A DNA stretch of 64,000 nucleotides from Brumimicrobium ulvae (GCF_947504225.1 NZ_CANNGT010000003.1:244288-308287); one strand, 5' to 3'; positions 36,001 to 44,871 are shown, numbered from the stretch's first letter. The notes: generated by a model from the letters alone, not told the origin. Made by a program: numbers and translations.

Positions 36001-38201
36001 TCAGATGAGTACATGTTTAAATATGAAGCGTATCCTAATTTAGTTGAAGATAAAAAACCAATCGCTCCAAGGTCTTCAATCATCACAAAGTTTTCTGCTG
36101 TAGAATTACTTCCTGATTTAAAAATATCACCAGTATAGCATCCATTTCCTATAACCATTGGGTATTTTCCAGCATTCCCCCAATTGGCAGGATCATCAAT
36201 ATTTTGATCAAATCCATCGGCAGAAGCATGTCCAAAGAAAGTCATTAAAGAAACCCCATTTTCTAAAAAGCTAGTGACTTCTGAAGATTGTACTGGGTTG
36301 AAAGGATTTGTTGTTTCTTTAAAGTAAGAATTAACGTTTCCACCATAACTTGGACCTTCAATGGTGTTTTTCATTCCATTGAGGTATCCTTGTAACAAAG
36401 CCTGCTCGGAGGCAGAAGCCCCTCCTCCAAAGTGAAGAATTTGTTTTTGCCAATCCTTTGTTTCCTTGTTGTACACGGCATTTTGATTTTGAGCAGCTTC
36501 ATAAATCTGGATTTTATTCAAATAAATATTGAGTTCAGCATTGTTTCTTGCCGCGATTCTTCCCGTCGGAATGGCAGGAACAAAACTTGTTGATCCGTTC
36601 CATTTTGCTGTAATGCACAAATCACTCGAAGGATTTCCATAACTTGGTACAAGATTCAAAGCGTTCGTTGCACTGTTTTTTCTTGGCGTCCATGCCGAAC
36701 CTGTATTGGGGTCACTGGCTTCCGAAATTCCTTTTCCAATAATAAATAATGCAAGCGGTTTTTGCGTCGATAAGTTATAGATTTGATTGATCGCACGACG
36801 AGTTCCTAAAATGTGTTTAGGAACACCACCACCATATTGTAACCAAGCGTCGTTCACCTCAATCATAACTACGTTATGGCTTCCTCCATTAACTGAGCTT
36901 CTGTAACTGGCATATTGACTTGCAGAGGTCTGCATAACTTTATTGTATAAAATAATGTAAGCAGATTCAAGATTTAACACACTATAATCTTTGAACTCAC
37001 CTGTTCCATTCACTGCTTTTAAGGAAGAAATATTGCTAATTTCAGTTTCACTTGCAATCACTAAATGTTGATTGTTTCCACTAGTGGCATTTGGAATAAG
37101 TCCTTGCCACACCCCACCGTTTTCTACAAAAGGAATCTTTCTTGGAACATTTCCACCAGTAACATATGCGCTTGGATTGATCAAGTTTGCTCCATTGATA
37201 TCAATTCTACTTTTGGCTTGAGCACCAGCATTTAGAATCTCCCAAGTGATAAACGAGGCTGTTGTATTGGTGGTTCTCGGATACTTCAAATACAAGTAAC
37301 TCACTGATTGATAATCTGTAGCAGCCCCTTGATCGCCAATTATTTTAAAAAAGACATTCGTTGTTCCGTTCGAAAGGTTGCTCAAAGGAACTGTAGAGTT
37401 TACAATGGTTTGACGAAAGCCTGTAAAAACTTCATCTAAAAGCATCAAATTACTACTCCCGATTTCCCATCTTAGATGATGATTTCCTGTGCCTGTAAAA
37501 GATGCATTTGAATTGGCATTGGACTTTGCATGAAATTGTGCCGCTGGAGCTCCAGTTCCCGTATAAAGATTCGGTGTCTCCACGGGAATAGTCAATGTAT
37601 AATTTGATGCTCCGTTATAATTTGGACCTCCCCAACCTTCACCAGGAGAGAAAAAAGAACTGTACGAAGAATAGGCTGAATATCCACCGTAATACTGAGT
37701 ATTATAATTGATTTCGCTTTGACTTAAAACAAAGGGAGTTACAGCATAAATAGAAAAATTAACGTCACTCTCGTTAAGGTAGCGCTTAGTTGGTCCTGTT
37801 GTCCAGGTCAAGAAATAATATAATGTATCACTGTACAAAGAATAAGCTGGATTTCCAATATCATTAGGTTGGTCGTAAAGTAATGAATCTAACCAGCCAT
37901 CGTTTTTTTCTGCGTAAAACTCAAGATAATCACCAGCATCAATACTGTTATCCCCATTATCTTTAACAAATAATGGAAGTTCTTTTTCCTTAGCAAAAAC
38001 CTGAAATTGATTAGACGAAATTGAATTTAATGGCACACCTGCGTCGAGGAGGTTTTGATGGGTAATTCTATAAACTCCATCCTCTACAATTGGAAATTGA
38101 TAATATTTTTGGCTGTAATTAATCCACTCATTCCCATAAGGCTGGGCCCAGGAGATAAGTGATGTAAATAGAATGGTTATAAATACAATCAGTCTTTTCA
38201 T
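33057..38201 (-). CDS. PorU-like C25 (gingipain-family) type IX secretion protein, PorU2 type
   Basis: 1714 residues. A signal peptide (1-19, ends SWAQ) is followed by an N-terminal beta region and the C25 caspase-like peptidase domain (about 410-800). The catalytic His is H658 in TFFGHASADG and the Cys is C688 in VIGNGCYTGDIF. Next come a CARDB-like domain (about 830-950), a long beta-rich stretch, and a C-terminal YPNPF...NGVYLYRV FlgD-like/sorting-type domain. In type IX secretion PorU is the outer-membrane sortase that removes the C-terminal signal and attaches cargo, working with PorV. At 1714 residues it is much longer than PorU (1158 in Porphyromonas gingivalis), which fits the PorU2 class. 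The PorV-like gene directly upstream supports the role. Confidence 0.85.
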   Translation of the reverse strand: MKRLIVFITILFTSLISWAQPYGNEWINYSQKYYQFPIVEDGVYRITHQNLLDAGVPLNSISSNQFQVFAKEKELPLFVKDNGDNSIDAGDYLEFYAEKNDGWLDSLLYDQPNDIGNPAYSLYSDTLYYFLTWTTGPTKRYLNESDVNFSIYAVTPFVLSQSEINYNTQYYGGYSAYSSYSSFFSPGEGWGGPNYNGASNYTLTIPVETPNLYTGTGAPAAQFHAKSNANSNASFTGTGNHHLRWEIGSSNLMLLDEVFTGFRQTIVNSTVPLSNLSNGTTNVFFKIIGDQGAATDYQSVSYLYLKYPRTTNTTASFITWEILNAGAQAKSRIDINGANLINPSAYVTGGNVPRKIPFVENGGVWQGLIPNATSGNNQHLVIASETEISNISSLKAVNGTGEFKDYSVLNLESAYIILYNKVMQTSASQYASYRSSVNGGSHNVVMIEVNDAWLQYGGGVPKHILGTRRAINQIYNLSTQKPLALFIIGKGISEASDPNTGSAWTPRKNSATNALNLVPSYGNPSSDLCITAKWNGSTSFVPAIPTGRIAARNNAELNIYLNKIQIYEAAQNQNAVYNKETKDWQKQILHFGGGASASEQALLQGYLNGMKNTIEGPSYGGNVNSYFKETTNPFNPVQSSEVTSFLENGVSLMTFFGHASADGFDQNIDDPANWGNAGKYPMVIGNGCYTGDIFKSGSNSTAENFVMIEDLGAIGFLSSTKLGYASYLNMYSSEIYRQMSPENYGASIGEQMVQTINKLESINPSFLTEVTAIQMILHGDPAMKLNWHAKPEIDLTIQDVWFTPTQVDLTTDSISVNIVLTNLGKSIEDTFALNITRNFPNSLVDSVYTLSVAGLDYKDTIIYRMPLQATMASGMNQFSIQADLPSFIPEQYDEFNNNEVKADFFINIDGIIPVLPHDYAVVPNDSVVLKASTVNPIAGFNTYRFEIDTTDLFNSPFRKYATVSGLGGVKEVFPNDWKKISSNANEPLVLEDSVVYFWRVAVDSSVLVWREHSFQYIPGKSGWGQDHFFQFKNGGFNGVAYQRPNRRRDFTPQQIELSAHVHDNASSVYEYNSTLWQVNGQNAEYGMCTTTPSLHVGVVSPSSIEPWGTFNNGENVDHQFGNANNGAGCRNRVEYFFIFRQNSAAQLQAFENMVLNEIPDGHYVVVYSTARAMYTQWQSLHPSLFNTFQSLGATGIDPSSPERSFILIFEKGNPGSATILHAQTPGEYISLTSSFTGSVGSGVETSTIIGPSVNWKTLYWKQDSADINPNDSTRLVIRGLNANQQVQLEIDTLFTANDSILNLNSIVDAAQYPYLQLQAKYFDDVTLTPAQVDRWHVLYDRVPEAAIDGSNGFVLLPNANDSLQEGVEMAFAVDVRNISDLPMDSLLVQYWITDKDQVRHPIHYARQDSLRVGQTLRDTVKFPSLGFAGMNTLWMEVNPYVNGMNNELKDQPELAHFNNLLQIPFHLNQDDINPVLDVTFDGEHILNGDIVSPEAEIIISLKDENPFLIMDEDADTTNFGVYLTDPSGVQKRIPFIDGNGNQVMQWIPADGSNLRFKIMYNAKFENGGTYELMVQGSDKSGNLSGKIEYRIKFDVILESSITHLMNYPNPFSTQTRFVFTLTGTQVPDDIVIQIMTVTGRIVREITEDELGFIRIGRNITEYAWDGRDEFGDLLANGVYLYRVKAKINGEDIKHRASGADQHFKKNWGKMYLMR

Positions 38202-38236
38202 GAGTGATGCTAAAGCATTAAATAAATAGTTAAGTA

Positions 38237-39331
38237 CTATTTAAACCCAAATTTAAGAGAAATTACGTGAGAAAACAACGCTTCAGACTGATTACCAATA
38301 TTTGTAAAAGCATAATCTAAGGTAATTCCTTTAAATGTAACCCCTAGTCCAATGTTAGGTTGAAACATCAAAGACTGAGAATCATCAAAGTTTTTAACAT
38401 ATTGGACGTTGTTCACACCTGTTCTGATGGCTACCATATCTCTCCATCCTACCTCAAGTCCAATAACTGGGTCAATACTTACAACTCCTGATTTAATCAA
38501 GGTATTTCTTCTCCCATCAGTTGTGATTGCGGCATTGATTTCTGGTGTAACCGTAATGTCCTGCCAACCAATATCAAACTTTCTTTGAGCTGCCAAAATC
38601 AATCTTGGCATCGTCAATTCTAAGCCGTTTTCAGGAATTTCGTTACCTGTTTCAAGAAATACTTCTTGCATATCAGCATCAAGGTTAAAAATCCATGCGT
38701 TAAAAGTAGATGTGATATCTCTTGCCATAGCTCCGAAATACCACTTGTCATTCAATGAATATTGTAATCCGGCATCAAGTCCAAATCCCCAACTTCTGGC
38801 AAAATCGCCCGCTCTACGGTGAATCACCTTCACTGTACCTCCAACGCTCAGACCTTCTATTCCTAGTTTTCTTCCATAAGAAAATAAAAAACCATAATCT
38901 GCCGCGGTAAATAGAGTGATACGGTCATAATCAATATTTCCTTCATTGTCGATTAACTGGGTTGTATTCGGAATATCATCCACACCAAATCGGATAGCAG
39001 CAAATCCAACAGCACTTTTTTCGTCTATACTGTGGGCCAGTCCGATGTAATCATACTTCGCTATTCCAGCAAAATATTCAGAGTGCATCAAACTAACATC
39101 TAGTTTGTTTTCAACACCAGTTAAACCCGCTGGATTCCAATAAACAGATGTAACATCATTCACACCAGCAACCATTGCATTCCCCATTCCTAGAGAACGT
39201 GCCCCGACTCCAATCTGCAAGAATTCGTTTGAGTACTTTGGTGCAACGCTTCCATCTTGTGAAAAAAGTGCCCCACTCAAAAGAGTTAGTGTAAAAGAGA
39301 GGATCAATAAGTGATTTTTCATAACATCCAT
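38237..39331 (-). CDS. porV: PorV/PorQ family outer-membrane beta-barrel protein
   Basis: 364 residues. A signal peptide ends near LLSGALFSQ, then SNEFLQIGVGARSLGMGNAMVAGVNDVTSVYWNPAGL, the hallmark FadL-like segment of the PorV/PorQ family (positions about 35-70), then a 14-strand-type barrel ending in VISLKFGFK. PorV is the shuttle that binds type IX cargo tails and delivers them to PorU. It is 35 nt upstream of the PorU-like gene on the same strand, so one operon is expected. Two starts are possible: 39331 and the ATG three codons later at 39322, which begins the signal peptide directly. Confidence 0.85.
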   Translation of the reverse strand: MDVMKNHLLILSFTLTLLSGALFSQDGSVAPKYSNEFLQIGVGARSLGMGNAMVAGVNDVTSVYWNPAGLTGVENKLDVSLMHSEYFAGIAKYDYIGLAHSIDEKSAVGFAAIRFGVDDIPNTTQLIDNEGNIDYDRITLFTAADYGFLFSYGRKLGIEGLSVGGTVKVIHRRAGDFARSWGFGLDAGLQYSLNDKWYFGAMARDITSTFNAWIFNLDADMQEVFLETGNEIPENGLELTMPRLILAAQRKFDIGWQDITVTPEINAAITTDGRRNTLIKSGVVSIDPVIGLEVGWRDMVAIRTGVNNVQYVKNFDDSQSLMFQPNIGLGVTFKGITLDYAFTNIGNQSEALFSHVISLKFGFK

Positions 39332-39603
39332 AAAGCGTAAAATTGCACAAAATATTGTATAAAATAATAACTAATTTTAACAATAAGCGCTAAAAGTACT
39401 TAATTGAAGGGGATTGAAAAAGTTTCAAGTCAATTTAATCAGTCGTTTAGATATTAATAAAACAGTTTTAACAAACCAAGACAAACACCTTAATCAACTA
39501 TCTCACAAAGCATTTATAAAACCTCACCCTCAATGTATTAAATCTCTTTTTAATTTCATGTTTGGATTATTTTCTATAATTTTCGTATCATCAAACTATT
39601 CTT

Positions 39604-40242
39604 ATGAAATTGACTATTCGATTATTTTCAACACTATTCTTTATGGCGTTTTTTTTGCCCACATTTGGACAAGGGATTGCGCCTAACAATTTTATTATTC
39701 AACCTTATGTTGGAGGTCCTAATTTAAAAACCTGGTCATATAATGCAATACAATTGGGTCAAACCACGGATCATGATGGTTATAGCGTTAATGCTAAAGG
39801 GTTTGGACATTTTGGAGTTACCACAGAACTAGCGATATCTGAGCGTATTGGCTTAGGAATTGATGGAATATATTCTCCTTTTGAAAGAACAATTATCGAC
39901 AGCTCTTCAAATGAAACGAAAGTTTTTACTGAAAATAAATTAAGAATTATCGCTCGAATTTACATCCATTTCAATGTTGAAAATCCAAGTTGGGACTTGT
40001 ATTTATCAGGAGGTATTGGAGCAAATATTCTTTTTACAAGTTTAAAACGTAATGGTGTAAACGAAAACTATAATGCTTATTATAAAGGCAATACAAAATT
40101 CCCATTACTCAACACGCCGTTTCCTGTTTCAGGCCGGTTCTGTTTTGGGGGTAGATATTACTTTTCTCACTATGTTGGGATAAATTTTGAAGCCGGTATT
40201 GGTGGACCACCTTTCTCTTTTGGTTTGTCTTTTCGACTATAG
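39604..40242 (+). CDS. Exported outer-membrane beta-barrel-like protein, tandem paralogue 1
   Basis: 212 residues. A signal peptide (ends LPTFGQ) precedes strand-rich sequence: NFIIQPYVGGPNLKTW, SERIGLGIDGIYSPF, IYIHFNVENPSWDLYLSGGIGANI, and the end FSFGLSFRL with a terminal aromatic strand. The alternation suggests an eight-stranded porin-like barrel. It is about half identical to the next gene, so the pair is a tandem duplication. The function is unknown. No -7 consensus was found directly upstream. Confidence 0.75.
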   Translation: MKLTIRLFSTLFFMAFFLPTFGQGIAPNNFIIQPYVGGPNLKTWSYNAIQLGQTTDHDGYSVNAKGFGHFGVTTELAISERIGLGIDGIYSPFERTIIDSSSNETKVFTENKLRIIARIYIHFNVENPSWDLYLSGGIGANILFTSLKRNGVNENYNAYYKGNTKFPLLNTPFPVSGRFCFGGRYYFSHYVGINFEAGIGGPPFSFGLSFRL

Positions 40243-40410
40243 AAATAAAAAAAAACGATTTACCAACGCAAAGTGTTTTATTTTCGTTTAATGGATTTAA
40301 ATGATGAGGGTAAAAACTTTAATCCCTTGTAATTGACATTTATAATTCACCAAAAGACTAAATTAGTTCAACTATTTTACATAAATTCGTATTAACTAAA
40401 AATCAATGTT

Positions 40411-41067
40411 ATGAAATTAAAAGTTCTACTTTCTATACTAACAATAGGCGCAGTATTATTTTCCAGCAATACATTAACCGCCCAATCCATTACACCAAAC
40501 ACATTTATCTTACAACCATACATTGGTGCTCCCAATATGAAGAAATGGATTTATGACACCGAATATCAAGAAGGGAACAAGTCTTCTGGATTTGGTCATG
40601 TTGGACTGAGCGGAGAATTAACCGTTTCTGAAAGGTTTGGAATAGGTTTTGACGCCATCTATTCACCATTCTCAAGAGAATCTGTTGAAACTATTTCTAA
40701 GTATGATCCTGACACAGACACCTACACAACACATAATGAGGTGAGGGCTTTCGATGAAGACAAACTGCGCTTAATTGCCAAAGTTTACATTCATTTTAAC
40801 GTTGAAAATCCAAAATGGGATATTTACATTTCTGGAGGAGTTGGTGCGAACATTATTTTCGCCAAAGCATATATTGATGGTGTAGAAACAGATTATCAAT
40901 CTGCTTTCGTTAACAACACAAGTGTACCGTTTTACAATCCTCCATTCCCTTTTTCAGGCCGTTTTTGTTTTGGAACGAGATACTTCTTCTCTGATCATTT
41001 CGGTGTTAACTTTGAAGCAGGTGTTGGTGGACCTCCATTTTCATTTGGTTTAAATGTTAGGTTCTAG
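40411..41067 (+). CDS. Exported outer-membrane beta-barrel-like protein, tandem paralogue 2
   Basis: 218 residues, paralogue of the preceding gene: matching blocks include FILQPYIGAPNMKKW, SERFGIGFDAIYSPFSRE, VYIHFNVENPKWDIYISGGVGANI, PPFPFSGRFCFGTRYFFSDHFGVNFEAG and the C-terminal VGGPPFSFGLNVRF. The signal peptide ends near LTAQ. The strongest conservation is in the last third. It is 168 nt downstream of copy 1 and could be transcribed separately or together. The function is unknown. Confidence 0.75.
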   Translation: MKLKVLLSILTIGAVLFSSNTLTAQSITPNTFILQPYIGAPNMKKWIYDTEYQEGNKSSGFGHVGLSGELTVSERFGIGFDAIYSPFSRESVETISKYDPDTDTYTTHNEVRAFDEDKLRLIAKVYIHFNVENPKWDIYISGGVGANIIFAKAYIDGVETDYQSAFVNNTSVPFYNPPFPFSGRFCFGTRYFFSDHFGVNFEAGVGGPPFSFGLNVRF

Positions 41068-41154
41068 AATTGTTTTTCTTTAGATCTTATTCTAAAGAAG
41101 ATAATTTTCTTGATTGTAAACCTGCATTAGAACATTATTTGTTTCTTTGCATAG

Positions 41155-42006
41155 ATGTTTACAATAGCAAATATTTTAACTGGCTTCAATTTACTGTTTG
41201 GAGTCTCCAGTATCATCCTCACTTTTTCAGGACGATTAGAATGGGCCGTTTTAGCAATAATGGCTGGAGCCTTGTGCGATTTTCTAGATGGCTTTGTTGC
41301 CCGACTAATGAAACAGCAAGGCGAACTCGGAAAACAATTGGACTCATTAGCCGACATGGTAACTTTTGGCGTTGCCCCAGGGTTAATCGTATTCGTACTC
41401 CTAATTTTATCTGGCGCTTGGGACATCATTATTGCCAGTGATGGTCAACTCAATGAATTGTGGGTTGAAGGCACTATGGGATTCAGTGTTCAGCTATGGA
41501 TACAAGTATTCCTCAACGATCTTGTAGGAAATAACTCTCCCTTTCTACCTAGTCATTTTTATGGTTGGTACAAAGTGATGCCGTTCTTTGCTTTGTTAAT
41601 TCCATTCATGAGCATGTTTAGATTGGCCAAATTCAATTTAGACGAACGTCAAGCTACTGGATTTATTGGCTTACCTACTCCAGCAAACAGTCTGTTTTTT
41701 GCTTCATTTGCATTGATGCTTTGGGATGGATTTGGTGAAGAAAGTTGGAAAACAGTTGTTTCAATGACCTTAATTAAAGACCAAATCTTATTGACTTTTG
41801 TTGTTGTTTTCTCTATTCTATTGGTTGCAGAAATCCCTTTATTTGCACTGAAATTTGTCAACTTTAAATGGCAAGGAAATCAAATCAGATATATATTTTT
41901 ACTCTTGTCTCTCATTGCAATATGGGCACTTTGGGTATGGGCTATTCCTGTCATCGTACTTATGTACCTCTTGCTTTCTGTAATCAACAACAAAGTACTT
42001 TCTTAA
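41155..42006 (+). CDS. pssA: CDP-diacylglycerol-serine O-phosphatidyltransferase
   Basis: 283-residue inner-membrane enzyme of the CDP-alcohol phosphatidyltransferase family. The full motif D-G-x2-A-R-x8-G-x3-D-x3-D is present as DGFVARLMKQQGELGKQLDSLAD (spans residues 44-66). It begins FTIANILTGFNLLFG, typical of the serine branch, which makes phosphatidylserine, the precursor of phosphatidylethanolamine. Several hydrophobic helices follow. The next gene, purS, starts 9 nt later. Confidence 0.88.
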   Translation: MFTIANILTGFNLLFGVSSIILTFSGRLEWAVLAIMAGALCDFLDGFVARLMKQQGELGKQLDSLADMVTFGVAPGLIVFVLLILSGAWDIIIASDGQLNELWVEGTMGFSVQLWIQVFLNDLVGNNSPFLPSHFYGWYKVMPFFALLIPFMSMFRLAKFNLDERQATGFIGLPTPANSLFFASFALMLWDGFGEESWKTVVSMTLIKDQILLTFVVVFSILLVAEIPLFALKFVNFKWQGNQIRYIFLLLSLIAIWALWVWAIPVIVLMYLLLSVINNKVLS

Positions 42007-42015
42007 AACATCATC

Positions 42016-42267
42016 ATGAAATTTAAAGTTGAAATAGACATAATGTTAAAGTCTGATCAAAGCGACTCACAAGGAGATGCGCTAACAAACAGTATGAAAT
42101 CCATAGGTTTTCCTGAAATTATAAACGCTCGTGTTGGAAGACATGTCCAATTCTATATTGAAGCTGAAGATCAAACACAAGCCAGTCAAAAAGTAGAAGA
42201 AGCATGTAAAAAAACCTTGGTTCATCCAGATGCAGAAGAGTTTACTTTTTCTATAACAGAAGTTTAA
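42016..42267 (+). CDS. purS: Phosphoribosylformylglycinamidine synthase subunit PurS
   Basis: 83 residues with the PurS pattern: KFKVEIDIMLKSDQSDSQGDALTNSMKSIGF at the start, VGRHVQFYIEAED in the middle, ACKKTLVHPDAEEFTFSI at the end. PurS bridges the small PurL and PurQ in the multi-protein form of the fourth purine synthesis step. No purL or purQ is in the window. It is 9 nt behind pssA in the same direction, so co-transcription is likely. A bidirectional terminator follows. Confidence 0.85.
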   Translation: MKFKVEIDIMLKSDQSDSQGDALTNSMKSIGFPEIINARVGRHVQFYIEAEDQTQASQKVEEACKKTLVHPDAEEFTFSITEV

Positions 42268-42284
42268 AAAAATATTGAACAAGT

Positions 42285-42325
42285 AAAAAAAAAGGACCTT
42301 CATAATTGAAAGTCCTTTTTTTTTA
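42285..42325 (+). terminator. Bidirectional terminator between purS and the thioredoxin-like gene
   Basis: A-run, stem AAGGAC/GTCCTT, loop, then an eight-base T-run. The flanking A and T runs make it work on both strands of a convergent pair. Confidence 0.8.
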
Positions 42326-42346
42326 TATCTTATTGTCGAAGTATTA

Positions 42347-42841
42347 CTATTTCAGAAACTTCTCAATTTGAATGTGCAATCCGATTCCCCTCAAAGCATC
42401 TCCCTGAGCAACGATCTTTCCTTCACCATCGATCAAGAAAGAATGAGGTATTGAACGTACACCGTACTTTCTTGTGACCTCTCCTTTTTTATCCCAAACA
42501 TGTCCATCCCAAGTCAGGTTATCTTTATCTATGGCCTCGATCCAAGCACTTTCCGCTCTGTCTAAAGAAACACTTAAGACCACAAAACCTTTTCCATTGG
42601 TGAATTTTTGATTCTTGTATTTATTGTATGCTTCAACAATGTTCGGGTTTTCTTTTCGACATGGTCCACACCAAGACGCCCAAAAATCGAGTAAAACAAG
42701 TTGGCCTTTATAATCGGATAAGGCGACCATATTTCCATCAGGATCTAGAAGTGTAAAATTAATTGCACGCATTCCGTTATTGGGCTGTGCAAAAGAGAGA
42801 AAAGGTAAAAAGCCTACGAGGAGTATAATTAAATTCTTCAT
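42347..42841 (-). CDS. TlpA-like thioredoxin-fold exported oxidoreductase
   Basis: 164 residues. A signal peptide (ends LSFAQ) precedes an AhpC/Redoxin-type thioredoxin domain with the active site WC58-G-P-C61 after LVLLDFWAS, and the cis-Pro loop RSIPHSFLID. It is therefore a periplasmic thiol-disulfide protein of the TlpA/ResA group, reducing disulfides or serving cytochrome or envelope protein maturation. It lies 35 nt downstream of murA on the same strand. Confidence 0.9.
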   Translation of the reverse strand: MKNLIILLVGFLPFLSFAQPNNGMRAINFTLLDPDGNMVALSDYKGQLVLLDFWASWCGPCRKENPNIVEAYNKYKNQKFTNGKGFVVLSVSLDRAESAWIEAIDKDNLTWDGHVWDKKGEVTRKYGVRSIPHSFLIDGEGKIVAQGDALRGIGLHIQIEKFLK

Positions 42842-42876
42842 ATCAAAAATTGTATTTAGCTTGGGATAAGCAATAA

Positions 42877-44181
42877 CTATACCCTACGGATATCTGCTCC
42901 TAAATTATTCAAACGAATATCAATATCTTGATACCCTCTATCAATTTGTTCGATGTTATGAATTACACTTTTGCCTTCCGCTGACAATGCAGCAATCAAC
43001 AACGAAACACCCGCTCTAATATCAGGAGAAGTCATTTGAATTCCACGCAAACTATTTTTCCTATCCATTCCAATCACAGTAGCCCTATGCGGATCACACA
43101 GAATAATTTGTGCTCCCATGTCAATCAATTTGTCGACGAAGAACAAGCGCGATTCAAACATTTTTTGATGAACAAGTACACTCCCTTTAGCTTGTGTAGC
43201 AACCACCAATATAATACTCAGTAGGTCAGGCGTAAACCCTGGCCAAGGAGCATCAGAAACGGTTAAAATAGAACCATCTATAAAAGTATCTATTTCATAA
43301 GACTCTTGTGCAGGAACAAAGATATCATCTCCACGTCTCTCCAATTTAATTCCTAACCTTTGGAAAACCTGTGGAATAATACCGAGGTGTTCGTATCCAA
43401 CATCTTTAATGGTAATTTCAGATTGTGTCATTGCTGCCAACCCGATAAAACTTCCAATCTCAATCATATCAGGAAGAATTCGGTGATAACACCCTTTCAA
43501 TTCTTTTACTCCTTCAATGTGTAACAAGTTACTTCCCACACCTGTGATTTTCGCCCCCATATTGTTGAGCATTTTACACAATTGTTGTAAATAAGGTTCA
43601 CAAGCCGCATTATAAATAGTTGTTTTACCTTTTGCTAAAGCAGCTGCCATTACGATATTTGCCGTTCCAGTAACAGAAGCCTCATCCATGTGAATGTATA
43701 CTCCTTCAAGCTTTTTCGCTTCAACGGTATAGAAATGTTCTTTAGAATCGAAGTTAAAGTTTGCTCCTAATTTGATCAAGCCTTCAAAGTGCGTATCTAA
43801 TCTTCTTCTTCCAATTTTATCACCACCAGGTTTCGGCATAAAAGCCTTTCCAAAACGAGACAATAAAGGACCGATAATCATTACAGACCCTCTTAATCCA
43901 CTAGCACGTTCTTTAAAATCTTCAGATTTTAGGTAATCAAGATCTAAATCTTTCGCTTGGAAAATATATGTTCCTTTTTCAACTTTTTCAATTTTAACTC
44001 CCATTGCTTGGAGCAGATTGATCAGCTTATTAACATCAATGATATCTGGGAGATTAGAAATCGTTACTTTTTCGGGAGTAAGCAAAACTGCACAAAGAAT
44101 TTGCAATGCTTCGTTCTTTGCTCCTTGTGGAATAACTTCTCCTTTTAACTTCTTACCTCCATATATCTCAAATGATGCCAT
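42877..44181 (-). CDS. murA: UDP-N-acetylglucosamine 1-carboxyvinyltransferase
   Basis: First committed enzyme of peptidoglycan synthesis; transfers enolpyruvate from PEP to UDP-GlcNAc. 434 residues with GGKKLKGEVIPQGAKNEALQ at the N terminus and the active-site loop PKPGGDKIGRRRLDTH. At the position of the usual catalytic Cys (Cys115 in E. coli) this protein has Asp121. The Asp form stays active but is not alkylated by fosfomycin, so natural resistance to that drug is expected. It follows the DUF4290 gene by 5 nt, the typical Bacteroidota pairing. Confidence 0.95.
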   Translation of the reverse strand: MASFEIYGGKKLKGEVIPQGAKNEALQILCAVLLTPEKVTISNLPDIIDVNKLINLLQAMGVKIEKVEKGTYIFQAKDLDLDYLKSEDFKERASGLRGSVMIIGPLLSRFGKAFMPKPGGDKIGRRRLDTHFEGLIKLGANFNFDSKEHFYTVEAKKLEGVYIHMDEASVTGTANIVMAAALAKGKTTIYNAACEPYLQQLCKMLNNMGAKITGVGSNLLHIEGVKELKGCYHRILPDMIEIGSFIGLAAMTQSEITIKDVGYEHLGIIPQVFQRLGIKLERRGDDIFVPAQESYEIDTFIDGSILTVSDAPWPGFTPDLLSIILVVATQAKGSVLVHQKMFESRLFFVDKLIDMGAQIILCDPHRATVIGMDRKNSLRGIQMTSPDIRAGVSLLIAALSAEGKSVIHNIEQIDRGYQDIDIRLNNLGADIRRV

Positions 44182-44186
44182 AATAT

Positions 44187-44810
44187 TTATTTTCTACGTT
44201 TTTTAGACTTGTGTTTTTTAGACGGTTTTTTCGGCGTAACCCCCACTTGTTTCAATATTGAATTGGTAGGTTTTAATAAACTAATGTTAGCCAATTTCAA
44301 CTTGCCGTTTGAGAGTTCTTTTAAGTGAGAAATAATCGCACTGTTCTCAACGTTTTGCGTGTGAAAGACCAGGTAATTCTTCTTAAGAAGGTTTGCCAAC
44401 ACCTCCGTTAAATACTCTTTCTCTTCTTCATCAGTAATTTTACTTGCTTCCCTAATCATTTTTTCAGCATAATGACCAAAATGACCATACTTGCTTTTAT
44501 TGCGAGGATAGTTCATAATTTTCGGACGTTCTGACAAAGATTCGGGTTCTGGAATTTCGTAAGGAGAATCTACATCAATTTCAAAATTACTCATAATGAA
44601 CAAGTGCGTCCATAATTTGTGGGTATAATCCTCAACATCCCTAAGGTGTGGGTTTAATTGCCCCATCACATCAATGATCGCTCTTGCTGCAAGGTTGCGT
44701 TCTTCTCTTGATTCAATTTGTTTCGCATAATTGATCATGTTTTGAACATTCCTTCCGTATTCAGGAATATATAATTGTGCCCTTTCCGTGTTATAGGACA
44801 GGGCATTCAT
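44187..44810 (-). CDS. DUF4290 family protein
   Basis: 207 residues from the ATG at 44810 (MNALSYNTERAQLYIPEYGRNVQNMI), chosen because the family begins there; the frame is open five codons further upstream. The N-terminal two thirds is mostly helical, with YPRNKSKYGHFGHYAEKMI in the centre. The C terminus is a very basic tail ending KKHKSKKRRK, suggesting nucleic acid or ribosome contact. DUF4290 is confined to Bacteroidota and is regularly next to murA, as here (5-nt gap). The function is unknown. Confidence 0.88.
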   Translation of the reverse strand: MNALSYNTERAQLYIPEYGRNVQNMINYAKQIESREERNLAARAIIDVMGQLNPHLRDVEDYTHKLWTHLFIMSNFEIDVDSPYEIPEPESLSERPKIMNYPRNKSKYGHFGHYAEKMIREASKITDEEEKEYLTEVLANLLKKNYLVFHTQNVENSAIISHLKELSNGKLKLANISLLKPTNSILKQVGVTPKKPSKKHKSKKRRK

Positions 44811-44871
44811 TGTGTATTCTTCCAAAGTAAATTTATTTTAATTAGGGTTAAGTCCTTTCTTGTTTACTGGA

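Noticed and set aside
39414..39686. 90-codon plus-strand ORF before the outer-membrane paralogue
   Set aside because: Overlaps the signal peptide region of the gene at 39604 in another frame, and no conserved features are seen.
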